A stretch of DNA of 64,000 nt from an uncultured Pelagibacteraceae bacterium (lineage in GTDB: Bacteria > Pseudomonadota > Alphaproteobacteria > Pelagibacterales > Pelagibacteraceae): assembly GCA_902546145.1 (NCBI GenBank), contig CACCIT010000001.1, forward strand, positions 1-64,000, written 5' to 3'. Shown here piece by piece: positions 43,190 to 52,981 of the stretch (the first letter of the stretch is position 1; each line of letters begins with the position of its first letter). Made by a program: the position numbers and the translations under genes. The notes beneath the pieces were generated by a model that searched no databases, was not told the origin of the DNA, and worked only from the letters and a program-made list of their open reading frames with translations.

Positions 43190-44596
43190 ATGAGTGCAGA
43201 AAACGTTTTAAAATATATTAAAGAAAAAGAAGCAGAATTCGTAGATTTAAGATTTACTGATCCAAGAGGAAAACTTCAACATTTAACTATGGATGCATCA
43301 GTAGTAGATGCCGACATGCTTAATGAGGGAGTGTTTTTTGATGGTTCATCTATTGCTGGATGGAAAGCAATTAACGAATCTGACATGATTTTAAAACCTG
43401 ATACTGCAAGAATGTTCATGGATCCTTTCACGTCTCATAATACTGTAGTTTTGTTCTGTGATATTTTAGATGCAATCAAAAAAGATCCTTACGAAAGAGA
43501 TCCAAGAGGAGTTGCAAAAAAAGCAGAGGAATATTTAAAAGCATCAGGTATTGGTGATAAAGCGTTTTTTGGACCAGAGCCAGAATTTTTTGTTTTTGAT
43601 GATGTAAGAATTAAAAATGACATGAATGAAAGTGGATTTAAAATTGACAGTAAAGAAGGTCCATATAATTCAGGTAAAGAATATGAAAATGGTAATATGG
43701 GACATAGACCTCAAATCAAAGGAGGTTATTTTCCTGTGCCACCTGTAGATAGTGAACAAGATATGCGTGGTGAATATTTAAAAAACTTAAAAGAAGTTGG
43801 TATCAAAGTTGAAAAACACCACCATGAAGTTGCTCCAAGTCAACATGAACTTGGTATGTATTTTGGAACTTTGGTTGACCAAGCAGATAATGTTCAACTT
43901 TATAAATATGTAGTTCAAATGGTAACTCATTCATTTGGAAAAACTGCAACCTTCATGCCAAAACCAGTTGCGGGTGATAATGGTTCAGGTATGCATATTC
44001 ACCAATCTATTTGGAAAGGTGATACCCCTGTATTTTCAGGTGAAGCATATGCAGGACTTTCAGAAACTGCATTACACTATATTGGTGGAATTTTAAAACA
44101 TGCTAAAGCGATTAATGCTTTTGCTAACTCTACAACAAATAGTTACAAAAGATTAATCCCTGGTTTTGAAGCTCCAGTATTATTAGCTTACTCTGCAAGA
44201 AACAGATCGGCATCATGTAGAATTCCAATTACTTTAAGTAAAAAAGGTGCAAGATGTGAAATTAGATTTCCAGATGCAGCAGGTAATCCTTACCTAACAT
44301 TTGCAGCAATGCTAATGGCTGGTATTGATGGAATTAAAAACAAAATACATCCAGGTGAGTCTTTTGATAAAGATTTATATGAATTGCCACCGGAAGAAGT
44401 AAAAGCTATACCAACTGTTTGTGGATCTTTAAGAGAAGCAATGGAAAGTTTGGATAAAGATAGAGAGTTTTTAACTCAAGGTGGTGTATTTACTGACGAC
44501 CAAATCGATGCTTATATAGCTCTTAAGTTTGAGGAAATTCATAAATTTGAACACGCACCTCATCCTGTAGAGTTTGAGATGTATTACAGTAGTTAA
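43190..44596 (+). CDS. glnA: Type I glutamine synthetase
   Basis: 468 residues from the ATG at 43190, which has an AGGAGAC ribosome-binding site; the frame extends 13 codons further without one. [45 protein letters not shown] and [10 protein letters not shown] are the catalytic-site blocks. DLYELPPEE carries the Tyr adenylylated by GlnE in type I enzymes. It assimilates ammonium as glutamine. Stand-alone gene; no glnB or ntr genes are adjacent. Confidence 0.97.
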   Translation: MSAENVLKYIKEKEAEFVDLRFTDPRGKLQHLTMDASVVDADMLNEGVFFDGSSIAGWKAINESDMILKPDTARMFMDPFTSHNTVVLFCDILDAIKKDPYERDPRGVAKKAEEYLKASGIGDKAFFGPEPEFFVFDDVRIKNDMNESGFKIDSKEGPYNSGKEYENGNMGHRPQIKGGYFPVPPVDSEQDMRGEYLKNLKEVGIKVEKHHHEVAPSQHELGMYFGTLVDQADNVQLYKYVVQMVTHSFGKTATFMPKPVAGDNGSGMHIHQSIWKGDTPVFSGEAYAGLSETALHYIGGILKHAKAINAFANSTTNSYKRLIPGFEAPVLLAYSARNRSASCRIPITLSKKGARCEIRFPDAAGNPYLTFAAMLMAGIDGIKNKIHPGESFDKDLYELPPEEVKAIPTVCGSLREAMESLDKDREFLTQGGVFTDDQIDAYIALKFEEIHKFEHAPHPVEFEMYYSS

Positions 44597-44603
44597 TATT
44601 TAA

Positions 44604-44774
44604 TTACTGTTTGGTTGTTGCAATTGTATCTTTGTTAATACCTTTTTTAACAACGTAATCTTGAGTACCGTTTGCACCGGTCTCAACTTCTTTACGTAAA
44701 TCTTTAAAGAATGTTCTTTCTTTGATTGTATCTTTTAGGTTTTTAACTAGATTTTTAAATTCAAATTTGTTCAT
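44604..44774 (-). CDS. Small protein of unknown function (56 residues)
   Basis: An ATG at 44774 opens a 56-codon frame ending with TAA at 44604, filling almost all of the gap between glnA and the SUF operon. The product begins MNKFEFKNLVKNLKDTIKER and ends in a KGINKDTIATTKQ tail; it is charged, with no signal peptide or membrane segment. Codon use resembles neighbouring genes. I do not recognise a family. It is convergent with glnA, and no gene overlaps it in another frame. Confidence 0.55.
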   Translation of the reverse strand: MNKFEFKNLVKNLKDTIKERTFFKDLRKEVETGANGTQDYVVKKGINKDTIATTKQ

Positions 44775-44846
44775 ACATAAATGTATATACTAGGTATGCA
44801 TGTGACGCAATACTGATATGCATTATATGGGAATATTCTACTTTTG

Positions 44847-45179
44847 CTAGATTTTAAAGGATTCTCCGCAACCACATCTCTCTGTTTCGTTGGGATTATT
44901 GAAAACAAACGAAGAAGATAGCTCTTCTTTTTTATAATCCATTTCTGTTCCAAGCAAATACATAATAGCTGCAGAATCAACAAATACTTTTACACCTTTT
45001 TCCTCAATGACTTCATCATTTGGATTTACTTCTTTGGTATACTCCATTACGTAAGACATACCAGCACAACCTCCTGATTTAACTGAAACTCTTACACCTA
45101 AAGAATCTTTTTCTGCATTAGACATAATTTCTTTAATTCTTTCTGCAGCATTATCACTTAATTTAATAATTGGATTCAT
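44847..45179 (-). CDS. sufA: A-type iron-sulfur carrier (SufA/IscA family)
   Basis: 110 residues. VKSGGCAGMSYVM near residue 38 and the C-terminal ERCGCGESF supply the three conserved Cys. It receives Fe-S clusters from the SufBCD scaffold and delivers them to target enzymes. It is last in the iscR-suf operon; the start overlaps the sufT stop by one base. Confidence 0.93.
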   Translation of the reverse strand: MNPIIKLSDNAAERIKEIMSNAEKDSLGVRVSVKSGGCAGMSYVMEYTKEVNPNDEVIEEKGVKVFVDSAAIMYLLGTEMDYKKEELSSSFVFNNPNETERCGCGESFKI

Positions 45180-45478
45180 TATAAATTTAACTCCAGTTTT
45201 GCAGCTTCTGACATCATATCTTTATTCCAAGGTGGGTCCCAAACTAATTCAAGATCAACATCCTCAATACCATCAACTTGCATTGCACCATCTTTAACTT
45301 CTTTAGGTAAACTTTCAGCAACTGGACAATTAGGAGTGGTCAAAGTCATTTTAATTTTTGCAAATTTATCATCCTCAACTTTAATATCATAAATCAAACC
45401 TAGTTCATAAATATTTACTGGTAACTCAGGATCATAAATTTTTCTAATTTCTTCAATAATTTGATCTTTTTTCGACAT
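45179..45478 (-). CDS. sufT: SUF system protein SufT (DUF59/MIP18 family)
   Basis: 99 residues. DPELPVNIYELGLIY near residue 16 is the DUF59 hallmark, and TLTTPNCPVAESLP has the conserved Cys region. WDPPWNKDMMSEAAKLELNL closes the protein in the usual way. Members assist maturation of iron-sulfur proteins. Located between sufU and sufA. Confidence 0.92.
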   Translation of the reverse strand: MSKKDQIIEEIRKIYDPELPVNIYELGLIYDIKVEDDKFAKIKMTLTTPNCPVAESLPKEVKDGAMQVDGIEDVDLELVWDPPWNKDMMSEAAKLELNL

Positions 45479-45480
45479 AA

Positions 45481-45945
45481 TTAATTTTCTGTTTTAACCT
45501 CATCAGTTTTATTATCAAAAGCTGAGACTAGTGTATGCCAAGATAGTGTGGCACACTTTACTCTCATTGGATATTGTTTTACTCCAGATAAACACATTAG
45601 TTTTGTTTTTTCATCTTCTTTAAGATTTTCTGATTTAAGCTCAGGATTTTCTTTAATCATACCCAAAAAATCTTCAACAATTTCTTTTGCTTCATTTTCA
45701 TTTTTGCCTTTAATTAAATCAGTCATTATTGATGCAGAAGCCATAGAAATTGCACAACCACTTCCTTCAAATGAAATATCCTCTACAATTCTTTGTCCAT
45801 TTAATTTTAAATAGACATGGACGTTATCACCACACAGTGGATTGTTACCTTTGGCATCTTTATTAAAATCTTCTGTCTTACGAAGATTTCTTGGATTTTT
45901 TCCATGCTCTAAAATTATTTCTTGATATAATTCTTTTAAATTCAT
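45481..45945 (-). CDS. sufU: SufU/IscU-like iron-sulfur assembly protein
   Basis: 154 residues. NPLCGDN, GSGCAISMAS and RVKCATLSWH provide the three Cys and an Asp of the IscU fold. The insert of about 20 residues before the third Cys (LSGVKQYPMR) marks it as SufU type, which acts as a zinc-dependent sulfur acceptor for SufS in some bacteria. No sufE is seen in the operon, consistent with this role. Its start overlaps sufS by 4 bases. Confidence 0.92.
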   Translation of the reverse strand: MNLKELYQEIILEHGKNPRNLRKTEDFNKDAKGNNPLCGDNVHVYLKLNGQRIVEDISFEGSGCAISMASASIMTDLIKGKNENEAKEIVEDFLGMIKENPELKSENLKEDEKTKLMCLSGVKQYPMRVKCATLSWHTLVSAFDNKTDEVKTEN

Positions 45946-47162
45946 TTTAAGTTAAATATTTTCTTACAGTTATTTATTGCATCATTAAGTTTATCTAAAT
46001 CTTCTTTGGTATTATATATTCCAACGGAAGCTCGTGCACTCGCTGGTATATTAAGTTTGTCATGTAAAATTTGACAGCAATGATGACCAGCTCTTATTGC
46101 AACTCCGTCTTCATCTAAAATTGTTGCGATGTCATGAGGATGCACACCTTCTAAAGTGAAAGACAAAACTCCACCTTTATTTTTTGGATTTCCAATTAAT
46201 TTTACTGAATTATTTTTTTTTAATAATTCTTGGCCATACTCAACTAATTCTGCTTCATGTTTCATAACATTTTCAATACCTACGCTCTCCAGAAATTTAA
46301 TTGATTGATCAAAAGCAATAACTTGCGCTGTAGCCATAGTTCCAGCTTCATATTTATTAGGTAAATCACCATAGGTAATTCTATCTTTTTTAACCTCTCT
46401 AATCATTCCACCACCGCCTTGGTAAGGAGGAAGTTCATCCAACCACTTTTTCTTACCATAAAGAACCCCTAATCCTGTAGGGCCATACATTTTATGACAA
46501 GAAATTGCATAAAAATCACAATCTAAGTCTTGCATATCTAGCTTTAAATGAGGAGCTCCTTGGCAGCCATCTACGACAACTATTATTCCTTTTGAATGTG
46601 CTAAATCAGTAATTTCTTTTACTGGTAATATTGCTCCAGTCACATTTGATAAATGAGTAATTGAAATAACTTTTGTATTAGGAGTAATTTTCTTTTCAAT
46701 TTCTTCTAGTGTAATTTCTCCTTCTTCATTTATTTCTGCAAAATTAATTTTTATATTTTTAGATTTTCTTAAAAAATGCCAAGGTACATAATTTGAATGA
46801 TGTTCTAATTCGGTAATTAATATTTCATCACCTTCGTTTAAATGATTTTGACCCAATGTATTAGCAACAAGGTTTAATGCTTCGGTAGCACCTTTAGTAA
46901 ATACTATTTCATTTTTATCTTTAGCATTAATATATTTTTGAATAGATGTTCTTGTATTTTCATATAAATTTGTTGCAGCAACTGCAAGATAGTGAACGCT
47001 TCTACCAACATTAGAAAATTGTTTGGTATAAAATTCATTAATTCTATCTACCACTACTTTTGGTTTTTGTGATGAATTTGCACTATCCAAATAAACCAAA
47101 TCATTATTTTTGATTTTCTCATCAAATATTGGAAATTCTTTTTTAACTTGATCTATGTTCAT
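45942..47162 (-). CDS. sufS: Cysteine desulfurase SufS
   Basis: 406 residues, group II PLP enzyme. AISCHKMYGPTGLGVLYGK near residue 225 holds the PLP Lys. RAGHHCCQ near residue 358 holds the catalytic Cys that carries the persulfide. ITELEHHSNYVPW is the typical PLP-stacking His region. It supplies sulfur for cluster assembly. Overlaps sufD and sufU by 4 bases at either end. Confidence 0.96.
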   Translation of the reverse strand: MNIDQVKKEFPIFDEKIKNNDLVYLDSANSSQKPKVVVDRINEFYTKQFSNVGRSVHYLAVAATNLYENTRTSIQKYINAKDKNEIVFTKGATEALNLVANTLGQNHLNEGDEILITELEHHSNYVPWHFLRKSKNIKINFAEINEEGEITLEEIEKKITPNTKVISITHLSNVTGAILPVKEITDLAHSKGIIVVVDGCQGAPHLKLDMQDLDCDFYAISCHKMYGPTGLGVLYGKKKWLDELPPYQGGGGMIREVKKDRITYGDLPNKYEAGTMATAQVIAFDQSIKFLESVGIENVMKHEAELVEYGQELLKKNNSVKLIGNPKNKGGVLSFTLEGVHPHDIATILDEDGVAIRAGHHCCQILHDKLNIPASARASVGIYNTKEDLDKLNDAINNCKKIFNLK

Positions 47163-48397
47163 ACATTTATACCTGATAATTTTTTAACTAGTTTTTTTAC
47201 ATCTTCATTAGAAATTTTTTCAATTACCTCGTTAAGAAAACCATTTGTTAATAATTTTTTTGATTCTGAATAACTGAGACCTCTAGACATTAAATAAAAA
47301 ATTGAATTTTCATCAATATTTCCTGATGTGGATCCATGTGAACATTTAACATCGTCTGCATATATTTCTAATTCTGGTTTCGCATTAAATTCAACACTTT
47401 CATTTAACAATAAGGCTCTACTTAATTGGTATCCGTCTGTTTTTTGTGCTTCAGGGCTTACGAAAATTTTACCTTGATAAATTCCTTTTGATTTATCATT
47501 CAATACACTTTTAATTAATTGATAACTTTTACAATTTTCTTTTTTATGGTTAATCACAGTCTTTATTTCGTGATGTTTTTCATTTTCTAAATTGATAATT
47601 CCATTTAATGAAATAGAACCATATTCATCATCGAGATTACAATTGATATCTTGTTTTATAAATTTAGAACCTTCTGATAAAATAAAATATTCTAAATGAC
47701 TATTTTTAGATAAATTAATGTCTTTGTTTAAATACTTTATATTTTCTGAAGTATTTGGATCTAGACTATAATTTTTTAAAATTGAATTCTCTCCAATCTT
47801 AATTTTTTGTCTAAAATTAATGAAATTTTTTTCAGAATTTTCATTTAAAAAACTAACTACGCACAATGAACTGTCATCTTCTAAATTAATATCTACTCTA
47901 GAATTAATTGCAGAAGATTTTAAACCATCACTTAAATAATTAAATAAAATCAATGGTTTTTTAACATTGTAACCTTTTTTAATAGTAATTTTTGAAACAC
48001 TAGTAAGAAATGCTGAATTCAAATTTAAAAGAGTATTTTGATTAATAGTATCATCTAAGTCTAAATTCTGATCGACTAAGATTTTATCTTTGGCTTCGTA
48101 TTTAAAATCAAAATCATATAATTTTCCATCAACAAAACTTATTTTATTATGTTCAAAATTTAGTGGAAAATCTTTTTCTTCAAAAATTTTTTTTTGATCA
48201 ACAATAAAGTTTAAATTGTCAAAATTTTTTGAAATAATTTGATTTATATCTGAAAATTTCCAATCCTCATTTCTTTTATTTGGTAAGCCTTTTTCAAAAT
48301 AATTATTAAAATTTTCTTGTTTAATTTTTTTCTGACTATCAGAAAAATTATTTAGACTAATAATTTTATCAAAATTTAATTTAAGTTCATTTTGCAT
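47159..48397 (-). CDS. sufD: Fe-S assembly protein SufD
   Basis: 412 residues. The N-terminal part is divergent and Asn/Lys-rich; the C-terminal beta-helix has YADDVKCSHGSTSG and MSRGLSYSESKKLLTNGF, the SufB/SufD signature block. It forms the SufBCD scaffold with SufB and SufC. It overlaps sufC by one base. The N-terminal half shows no family features by eye. Confidence 0.92.
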   Translation of the reverse strand: MQNELKLNFDKIISLNNFSDSQKKIKQENFNNYFEKGLPNKRNEDWKFSDINQIISKNFDNLNFIVDQKKIFEEKDFPLNFEHNKISFVDGKLYDFDFKYEAKDKILVDQNLDLDDTINQNTLLNLNSAFLTSVSKITIKKGYNVKKPLILFNYLSDGLKSSAINSRVDINLEDDSSLCVVSFLNENSEKNFINFRQKIKIGENSILKNYSLDPNTSENIKYLNKDINLSKNSHLEYFILSEGSKFIKQDINCNLDDEYGSISLNGIINLENEKHHEIKTVINHKKENCKSYQLIKSVLNDKSKGIYQGKIFVSPEAQKTDGYQLSRALLLNESVEFNAKPELEIYADDVKCSHGSTSGNIDENSIFYLMSRGLSYSESKKLLTNGFLNEVIEKISNEDVKKLVKKLSGINV

Positions 48398-49131
48398 TAA
48401 TTAAAATCCTCATAACCTACTTTTTCTAATTCTTTTGCTAATTCAAAATCACCTGATTTAATAATTTGTCCATTTTTAAGAACATGAACAAAATCAGGTT
48501 TGATATAATCTAACAATCTTTGATAATGAGTTATTATTAAAAAAGAATTGTTTTTATTTCTTAGTGAATTAACTCCTTCTGAAACTATCCTTAAAGCATC
48601 TATATCTAATCCTGAATCTGTTTCATCTAGAATTGATAATTTTGGATTTAAGATAGACATTTGTAAAATTTCATTTTTTTTCTTTTCTCCTCCTGAAAAT
48701 CCAACATTAAGTTGTCGGTTTAAAATTTTTTCATCAAATTTGAGTTCTGCAGATTTTTCTTTTATTAATTTTAAAAATTCAATTGCATCTAGCTCTTTTT
48801 CGCCTCTAGCTTTTTTAATTGCGTTTATTGACGTTTTTAAAAAAGTATTTGTGTTAACACCTGGTATTTCCATTGGATATTGGAACGCTAAAAAAATTCC
48901 TTTATGAGCTCTTTCTTCAGTTTCTAATTCTAATAAGTTTTCTCCATCAAATGTAACTTTACCATTTATTTCGTAACCTTTTTTGCCAGACAAAATATTT
49001 GATAATGTGCTTTTTCCAGATCCATTTGGACCCATAATTGCATGAACTTCTCCTGGTTTAATATCTAAATTTAAACCTTTTAATATTTCTTTTTCATCAA
49101 TCTTTGCTTTAAGATTTTCTATTGATAACAT
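48397..49131 (-). CDS. sufC: Fe-S assembly ATPase SufC
   Basis: 244 residues, an ABC ATPase without membrane partners. GPNGSGKST is Walker A, GFSGGEKKKNEILQM the signature and LSILDETDSGLDIDAL Walker B with the D-loop typical of SufC. ATP binding reshapes SufBCD during cluster assembly. It starts directly after sufB. Confidence 0.96.
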   Translation of the reverse strand: MLSIENLKAKIDEKEILKGLNLDIKPGEVHAIMGPNGSGKSTLSNILSGKKGYEINGKVTFDGENLLELETEERAHKGIFLAFQYPMEIPGVNTNTFLKTSINAIKKARGEKELDAIEFLKLIKEKSAELKFDEKILNRQLNVGFSGGEKKKNEILQMSILNPKLSILDETDSGLDIDALRIVSEGVNSLRNKNNSFLIITHYQRLLDYIKPDFVHVLKNGQIIKSGDFELAKELEKVGYEDFN

Positions 49132-50574
49132 CTATCCAACACTCCCCTCTAAACTAATACCCACAAGTTTTTGTGCTTCTACTGCAAATTCCATTGGTAG
49201 CTGCTGCAGAACTTCTTTACAAAAACCGTTTACAATTAAACTAACTGCCTCTTCTTGATTTAATCCTCTTTGATTACAGTAATATAGTTGTTCATCACTA
49301 ATTTTTGATGTTGTTGCTTCATGTTCTATATTTGATTTAAGATTTTTGTTCTTGATGTAAGGAATTGTGTGAGCTCCACATTTGTTGCCCATTAATAAAG
49401 AGTCACATTGGGTAAAGTTTCTAGAATTATCAGCTTTTGAAGATATATCTACTAATCCCCTGTACATCATATCTGATTTACCTGCTGAAATTCCTTTTGA
49501 AATTATTTTACTTTTTGTGTTTTTTCCTAAGTGTATCATTTTAGTTCCAGTGTCAGCTTTTTGATGATTGTTTGTAATTGCTATAGAATAAAACTCACCT
49601 ACAGAATTATCACCTTTCAAAATGCAACTTGGATATTTCCAAGTAATTGCTGAACCAGTTTCTACTTGGGTCCAAGAAATTTTAGAATTTATACCTTTGC
49701 ATAATCCTCTTTTAGTAACAAAATTATAAATACCGCCCTTCCCATCCTTATCTCCTGGATACCAATTTTGAACTGTTGAATATTTTATTTCTGCATCGTC
49801 AAGAGCAATTAATTCAACATTAGCTGCATGCAATTGATTTTCATCTCTCATTGGAGCTGTACATCCCTCTAGGTAGCTTACATAACTTCCTTTATCAGCT
49901 ATGATTAATGTTCTTTCAAATTGTCCTGTTTCTGATGCATTGATCCTAAAGTAGGTAGACAATTCCATAGGACATTTAACATTTTCTGGAATGTATACAA
50001 ATGAGCCATCAGTAAAGACTGCAGAATTAAGAGTTGCAAAAAAATGATCAGTTGTAGGAATAACTGATCCAAGATATTTTTTAACTAATTCAGGATGTTT
50101 TTGAATAGCTTCTGACATCGAGCAAAATATAATTCCTTGCTTAGTAAGTTCTTCTTTAAAAGTAGTTGCAACAGAAACAGAGTCGAAAACTGCATCCACA
50201 GCAATACCATTTAATCTTGCTTGCTCTTGAAGGGGAATTCCTAATTTTTTATAAGTCTCTAATAATTTAGGATCAAGATCATCTAAACTTTTTGGTTTAT
50301 CTTTCATGCTTTTGGGAGCTGAGTAGTAGTAAAGATCCTGATAATCTATTTTAGGATATTTTGGTTTCTGCCAATCAGGCTCTTTTAGTTGTTTAAATCT
50401 TTCAAAAGCTTTTAATCTAAAATCTAACATCCATTGAGGCTCTTTTTTAATATTGGAAATAAATTTTATTACATCCTCATTTAAACCCTTAGGTGCTTTT
50501 GTATTTTCTATATCTGTTGAAAAACCATATTTGTAATCTTTCAAACTATCTATTTCTTTCTGCCTACTATCCAT
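49132..50574 (-). CDS. sufB: Fe-S assembly scaffold protein SufB
   Basis: 480 residues, the usual length. [37 protein letters not shown] and [16 protein letters not shown] are SufB blocks. It is the main scaffold on which the cluster is assembled, and keeps the Cys in LEGC needed for sulfur uptake. It follows iscR by one base and precedes sufC with no gap. Confidence 0.96.
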   Translation of the reverse strand: MDSRQKEIDSLKDYKYGFSTDIENTKAPKGLNEDVIKFISNIKKEPQWMLDFRLKAFERFKQLKEPDWQKPKYPKIDYQDLYYYSAPKSMKDKPKSLDDLDPKLLETYKKLGIPLQEQARLNGIAVDAVFDSVSVATTFKEELTKQGIIFCSMSEAIQKHPELVKKYLGSVIPTTDHFFATLNSAVFTDGSFVYIPENVKCPMELSTYFRINASETGQFERTLIIADKGSYVSYLEGCTAPMRDENQLHAANVELIALDDAEIKYSTVQNWYPGDKDGKGGIYNFVTKRGLCKGINSKISWTQVETGSAITWKYPSCILKGDNSVGEFYSIAITNNHQKADTGTKMIHLGKNTKSKIISKGISAGKSDMMYRGLVDISSKADNSRNFTQCDSLLMGNKCGAHTIPYIKNKNLKSNIEHEATTSKISDEQLYYCNQRGLNQEEAVSLIVNGFCKEVLQQLPMEFAVEAQKLVGISLEGSVG

Positions 50575-50575
50575 A

Positions 50576-51001
50576 CTATACTCTGTTCTCTTTATTATTT
50601 TTTAATAAGTCGTTTAAGCTTTTATTTTCAAAGAAAGTATTAATATGAACCTCAAGTTCATCCCATAGATTGTGTGTAATACATTTCGTAGCTTTACCGT
50701 TACAACCTTTTTTAGATTCTTTTTTACACTGAACAGTCTTAACTTTCTCATCTACTGCATTGAAAATATTTGTAAGTTTTATTTCACTAGGGTCTTTTGA
50801 TAAAATGTAACCTCCTTGATTACCTCTAATACTTTTCACAATTTGATTTTTTTTAAGTTTTGAAAATATTTGCTCTAAAAAGTCTAATGAAATTCCTTGT
50901 CTTAAAGAAATGTCTCTCAATGATACAGGGTTGATATTATCAAACCTTGCTAAATCAACTAATGCCATTACGGCATATCTTCCCTTTGATGTTAGTTTCA
51001 T
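50576..51001 (-). CDS. iscR: Rrf2-family iron-sulfur regulator IscR
   Basis: 141 residues. [18 protein letters not shown] and [19 protein letters not shown] form the Rrf2 winged helix. The cluster site [21 protein letters not shown] has Cys spaced as in IscR (C-x7-C-x6-C-x2-H). It senses cell Fe-S status and controls the suf operon that it heads. An IscR-type operator lies 30 bases upstream. Confidence 0.93.
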   Translation of the reverse strand: MKLTSKGRYAVMALVDLARFDNINPVSLRDISLRQGISLDFLEQIFSKLKKNQIVKSIRGNQGGYILSKDPSEIKLTNIFNAVDEKVKTVQCKKESKKGCNGKATKCITHNLWDELEVHINTFFENKSLNDLLKNNKENRV

Positions 51002-51030
51002 TTTTACCCTTAAAATGTGGCTTTTTATAC

Positions 51031-51056
51031 ATACCCGACTAAAATGGTCAAGTTAA
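51031..51056. promoter_or_regulatory. IscR-type operator (Fe-S box) upstream of iscR
   Basis: ATACCCGACT followed by AAAATGGTCAAGTTAA fits the type 1 IscR consensus (ATAssyGACT rwww yAGTC rrsTAT), with only small changes. It sits at positions -30 to -55 from the iscR start and also about 80 bases from the divergent hydrolase gene. It supports autoregulation of the suf operon by IscR. A weaker similar stretch lies at about 51069-51084. Confidence 0.72.
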
Positions 51057-51137
51057 TAAAGTAAAAAAAGACTACCATTTTGTCGCTCAGTTGTGATAAA
51101 CGTACATTTTTTTTGAGAACAATAATCAATTGCATAT

Positions 51138-51794
51138 ATGGATAATAAAATTTTAGAAATTTTTATACCTGGACCTGCTGGTAGATTAGAAGCGAAATAT
51201 TATAAAAGTAAAAAAAATACTTCTCCTATTGCATTAGTCCTACAGCCTCATCCGCAGTATGGGGGAACCATGAACAATAAAGTAGTTGTAGATACATTTC
51301 ATACATTCATGGAAAATGATTTTTCAGTTTGCAGAGTAAACTTCAGAGGAGTTGGAAAAAGTGATGGAGAATTTGATAATGGTCAAGGTGAACTGGCAGA
51401 TGCTGCAGCAGCACTAGATTGGTTGGAAAGAGAAAATTTTGATAATTCGCAATGTTGGGTTTCTGGATTTTCTTTTGGTTCTTTGATTGCAATGCAGCTG
51501 CTTATGAGAAGACCGGAAATAAATAGATTTATAGCCATATCTCCACAACCTAATGTCTATGATTTTTCTTTTTTATCTCCATGTCCTACATCTGGGATGG
51601 TTGTTTATGGAAAAAAAGATGAGTTGGTGCCAGTAGAATATATTACTGAATTGGATAAAAGATTAAGCGCTCAAAAAGGTATCAAAGTTGAATTTCAAAC
51701 AATAACAGAAGCAAATCATTTCTTTTCTAAAACTGATGACGCTTTAACAAAAACTTTGGATAAATATATAAAAAAAGAAACAGCTTTATATTAA
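51138..51794 (+). CDS. Alpha/beta hydrolase (COG2945 type)
   Basis: 218 residues. PHPQYGGTMNNKVV near residue 35, NFRGVGKSDGEFDNGQGE and the nucleophile elbow VSGFSFGS near residue 115 identify the COG2945-type hydrolases. YGKKDELVPVE and EANHFF place the Asp and His of the triad. The substrate is unknown. Divergent from iscR and convergent with anmK, overlapping it by 4 bases. Confidence 0.87.
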   Translation: MDNKILEIFIPGPAGRLEAKYYKSKKNTSPIALVLQPHPQYGGTMNNKVVVDTFHTFMENDFSVCRVNFRGVGKSDGEFDNGQGELADAAAALDWLERENFDNSQCWVSGFSFGSLIAMQLLMRRPEINRFIAISPQPNVYDFSFLSPCPTSGMVVYGKKDELVPVEYITELDKRLSAQKGIKVEFQTITEANHFFSKTDDALTKTLDKYIKKETALY

Positions 51795-52936
51795 TAATTA
51801 TTTACTAGTTTGCCTCCATTGACTGGGGCATTACATCTTGTCGTACTTGGAAAAGAGATTGGTAAATTTAATTTAGATCTGATTGCTAAATAAGCAAACG
51901 CTTGGGACTCGATATAATCTCCATTCAGTTGAAAATTATCTATCACATCAAAATTATTCTTATTTAAATTTGAATTTCTAATAATTGATTCAATCAAAAA
52001 TTTGTTCTTTCGACCTCCACCACAAAATATATATTTGTTAGAATTATTTTTATTTAAAAATTTGATTCCTTCTGCAATCAAATATGCTGTAAATTCTGTA
52101 ATTGTTGAACACCCGTCTTCTAAAGATAAACCTCTTGCAAAAGATATATCAAATTCTTTTACATCAAGTGATTTTGAATATGTCTCAATTTTGAAATTAT
52201 CTATTGCTTGATTTAGAATTAATTGATCAATTTTTCCAGATTTTGCAATCTTACCATCTTCATCAAAGGTTAAATTTGAATTATTCCTGATCCATTCATC
52301 TATTAAACAATTACCTGGGCCAATATCATAAGCAATTAAATCATTTTCTATATTATTGGAAATATCATTTATTATTGTAGCATTGGATATTCCTCCAATG
52401 TTAACAATGCAAATAGGTTGAGCTGAATTATCTTTTTCTTTATTTAAAAAATTATTAACTAATAATCTGTGGTAAATTGGTGTTAGAGGTGCTCCTTGAC
52501 CATTGTTATCAATATCTGATTGTCTAAAATCGTAAATTACTGGTTTTTTTAATAATTGAGATAACAAATTGCCATCACCTAGTTGTTTAGTAATTTTAAT
52601 TTGTGGGTTATGGAAAATCGTTTGACCATGAAAACCTATAAGATCAATTTCTATTTCATTTTTTAATACTATTTTGCTGATCTTTTCAGCATGAAAAATA
52701 GTTAAAGCTTTCTCCAAATCACTCAATTCCTTAGAATATTTTGTCAAATCTTCATTACTTTTAATTTTGTCTCTTAAGGTTGATAATTGCCTATAGAGAT
52801 CAATATCGTACTCAAAGTATTGATCAAAAATTAGTTCTACCTCATCATATCCGTCAGATTTAATTATTGAAACATCGACTCCATCCATAGATGTGCCACT
52901 CATTAAGCCCATAGCTGAAAATAATTTTTTTTTCAT
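51791..52936 (-). CDS. anmK: Anhydro-N-acetylmuramic acid kinase AnmK
   Basis: 381 residues. MGLMSGTSMDGVDVS at the start is the family ATP motif. IGFHGQTIFHNP, FRQSDIDNNGQGAPLTP and NIGGISNAT follow in order, and DIGPGNCLIDEW is the conserved phosphate-binding site. It phosphorylates and opens anhydro-MurNAc from cell-wall turnover to MurNAc-6-phosphate. It is divergent from tyrS. Confidence 0.95.
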   Translation of the reverse strand: MKKKLFSAMGLMSGTSMDGVDVSIIKSDGYDEVELIFDQYFEYDIDLYRQLSTLRDKIKSNEDLTKYSKELSDLEKALTIFHAEKISKIVLKNEIEIDLIGFHGQTIFHNPQIKITKQLGDGNLLSQLLKKPVIYDFRQSDIDNNGQGAPLTPIYHRLLVNNFLNKEKDNSAQPICIVNIGGISNATIINDISNNIENDLIAYDIGPGNCLIDEWIRNNSNLTFDEDGKIAKSGKIDQLILNQAIDNFKIETYSKSLDVKEFDISFARGLSLEDGCSTITEFTAYLIAEGIKFLNKNNSNKYIFCGGGRKNKFLIESIIRNSNLNKNNFDVIDNFQLNGDYIESQAFAYLAIRSKLNLPISFPSTTRCNAPVNGGKLVNNY

Positions 52937-52981
52937 TGATATTATTTTTAAAAAAAATTTGTATATAGTAACTATAGTCTT

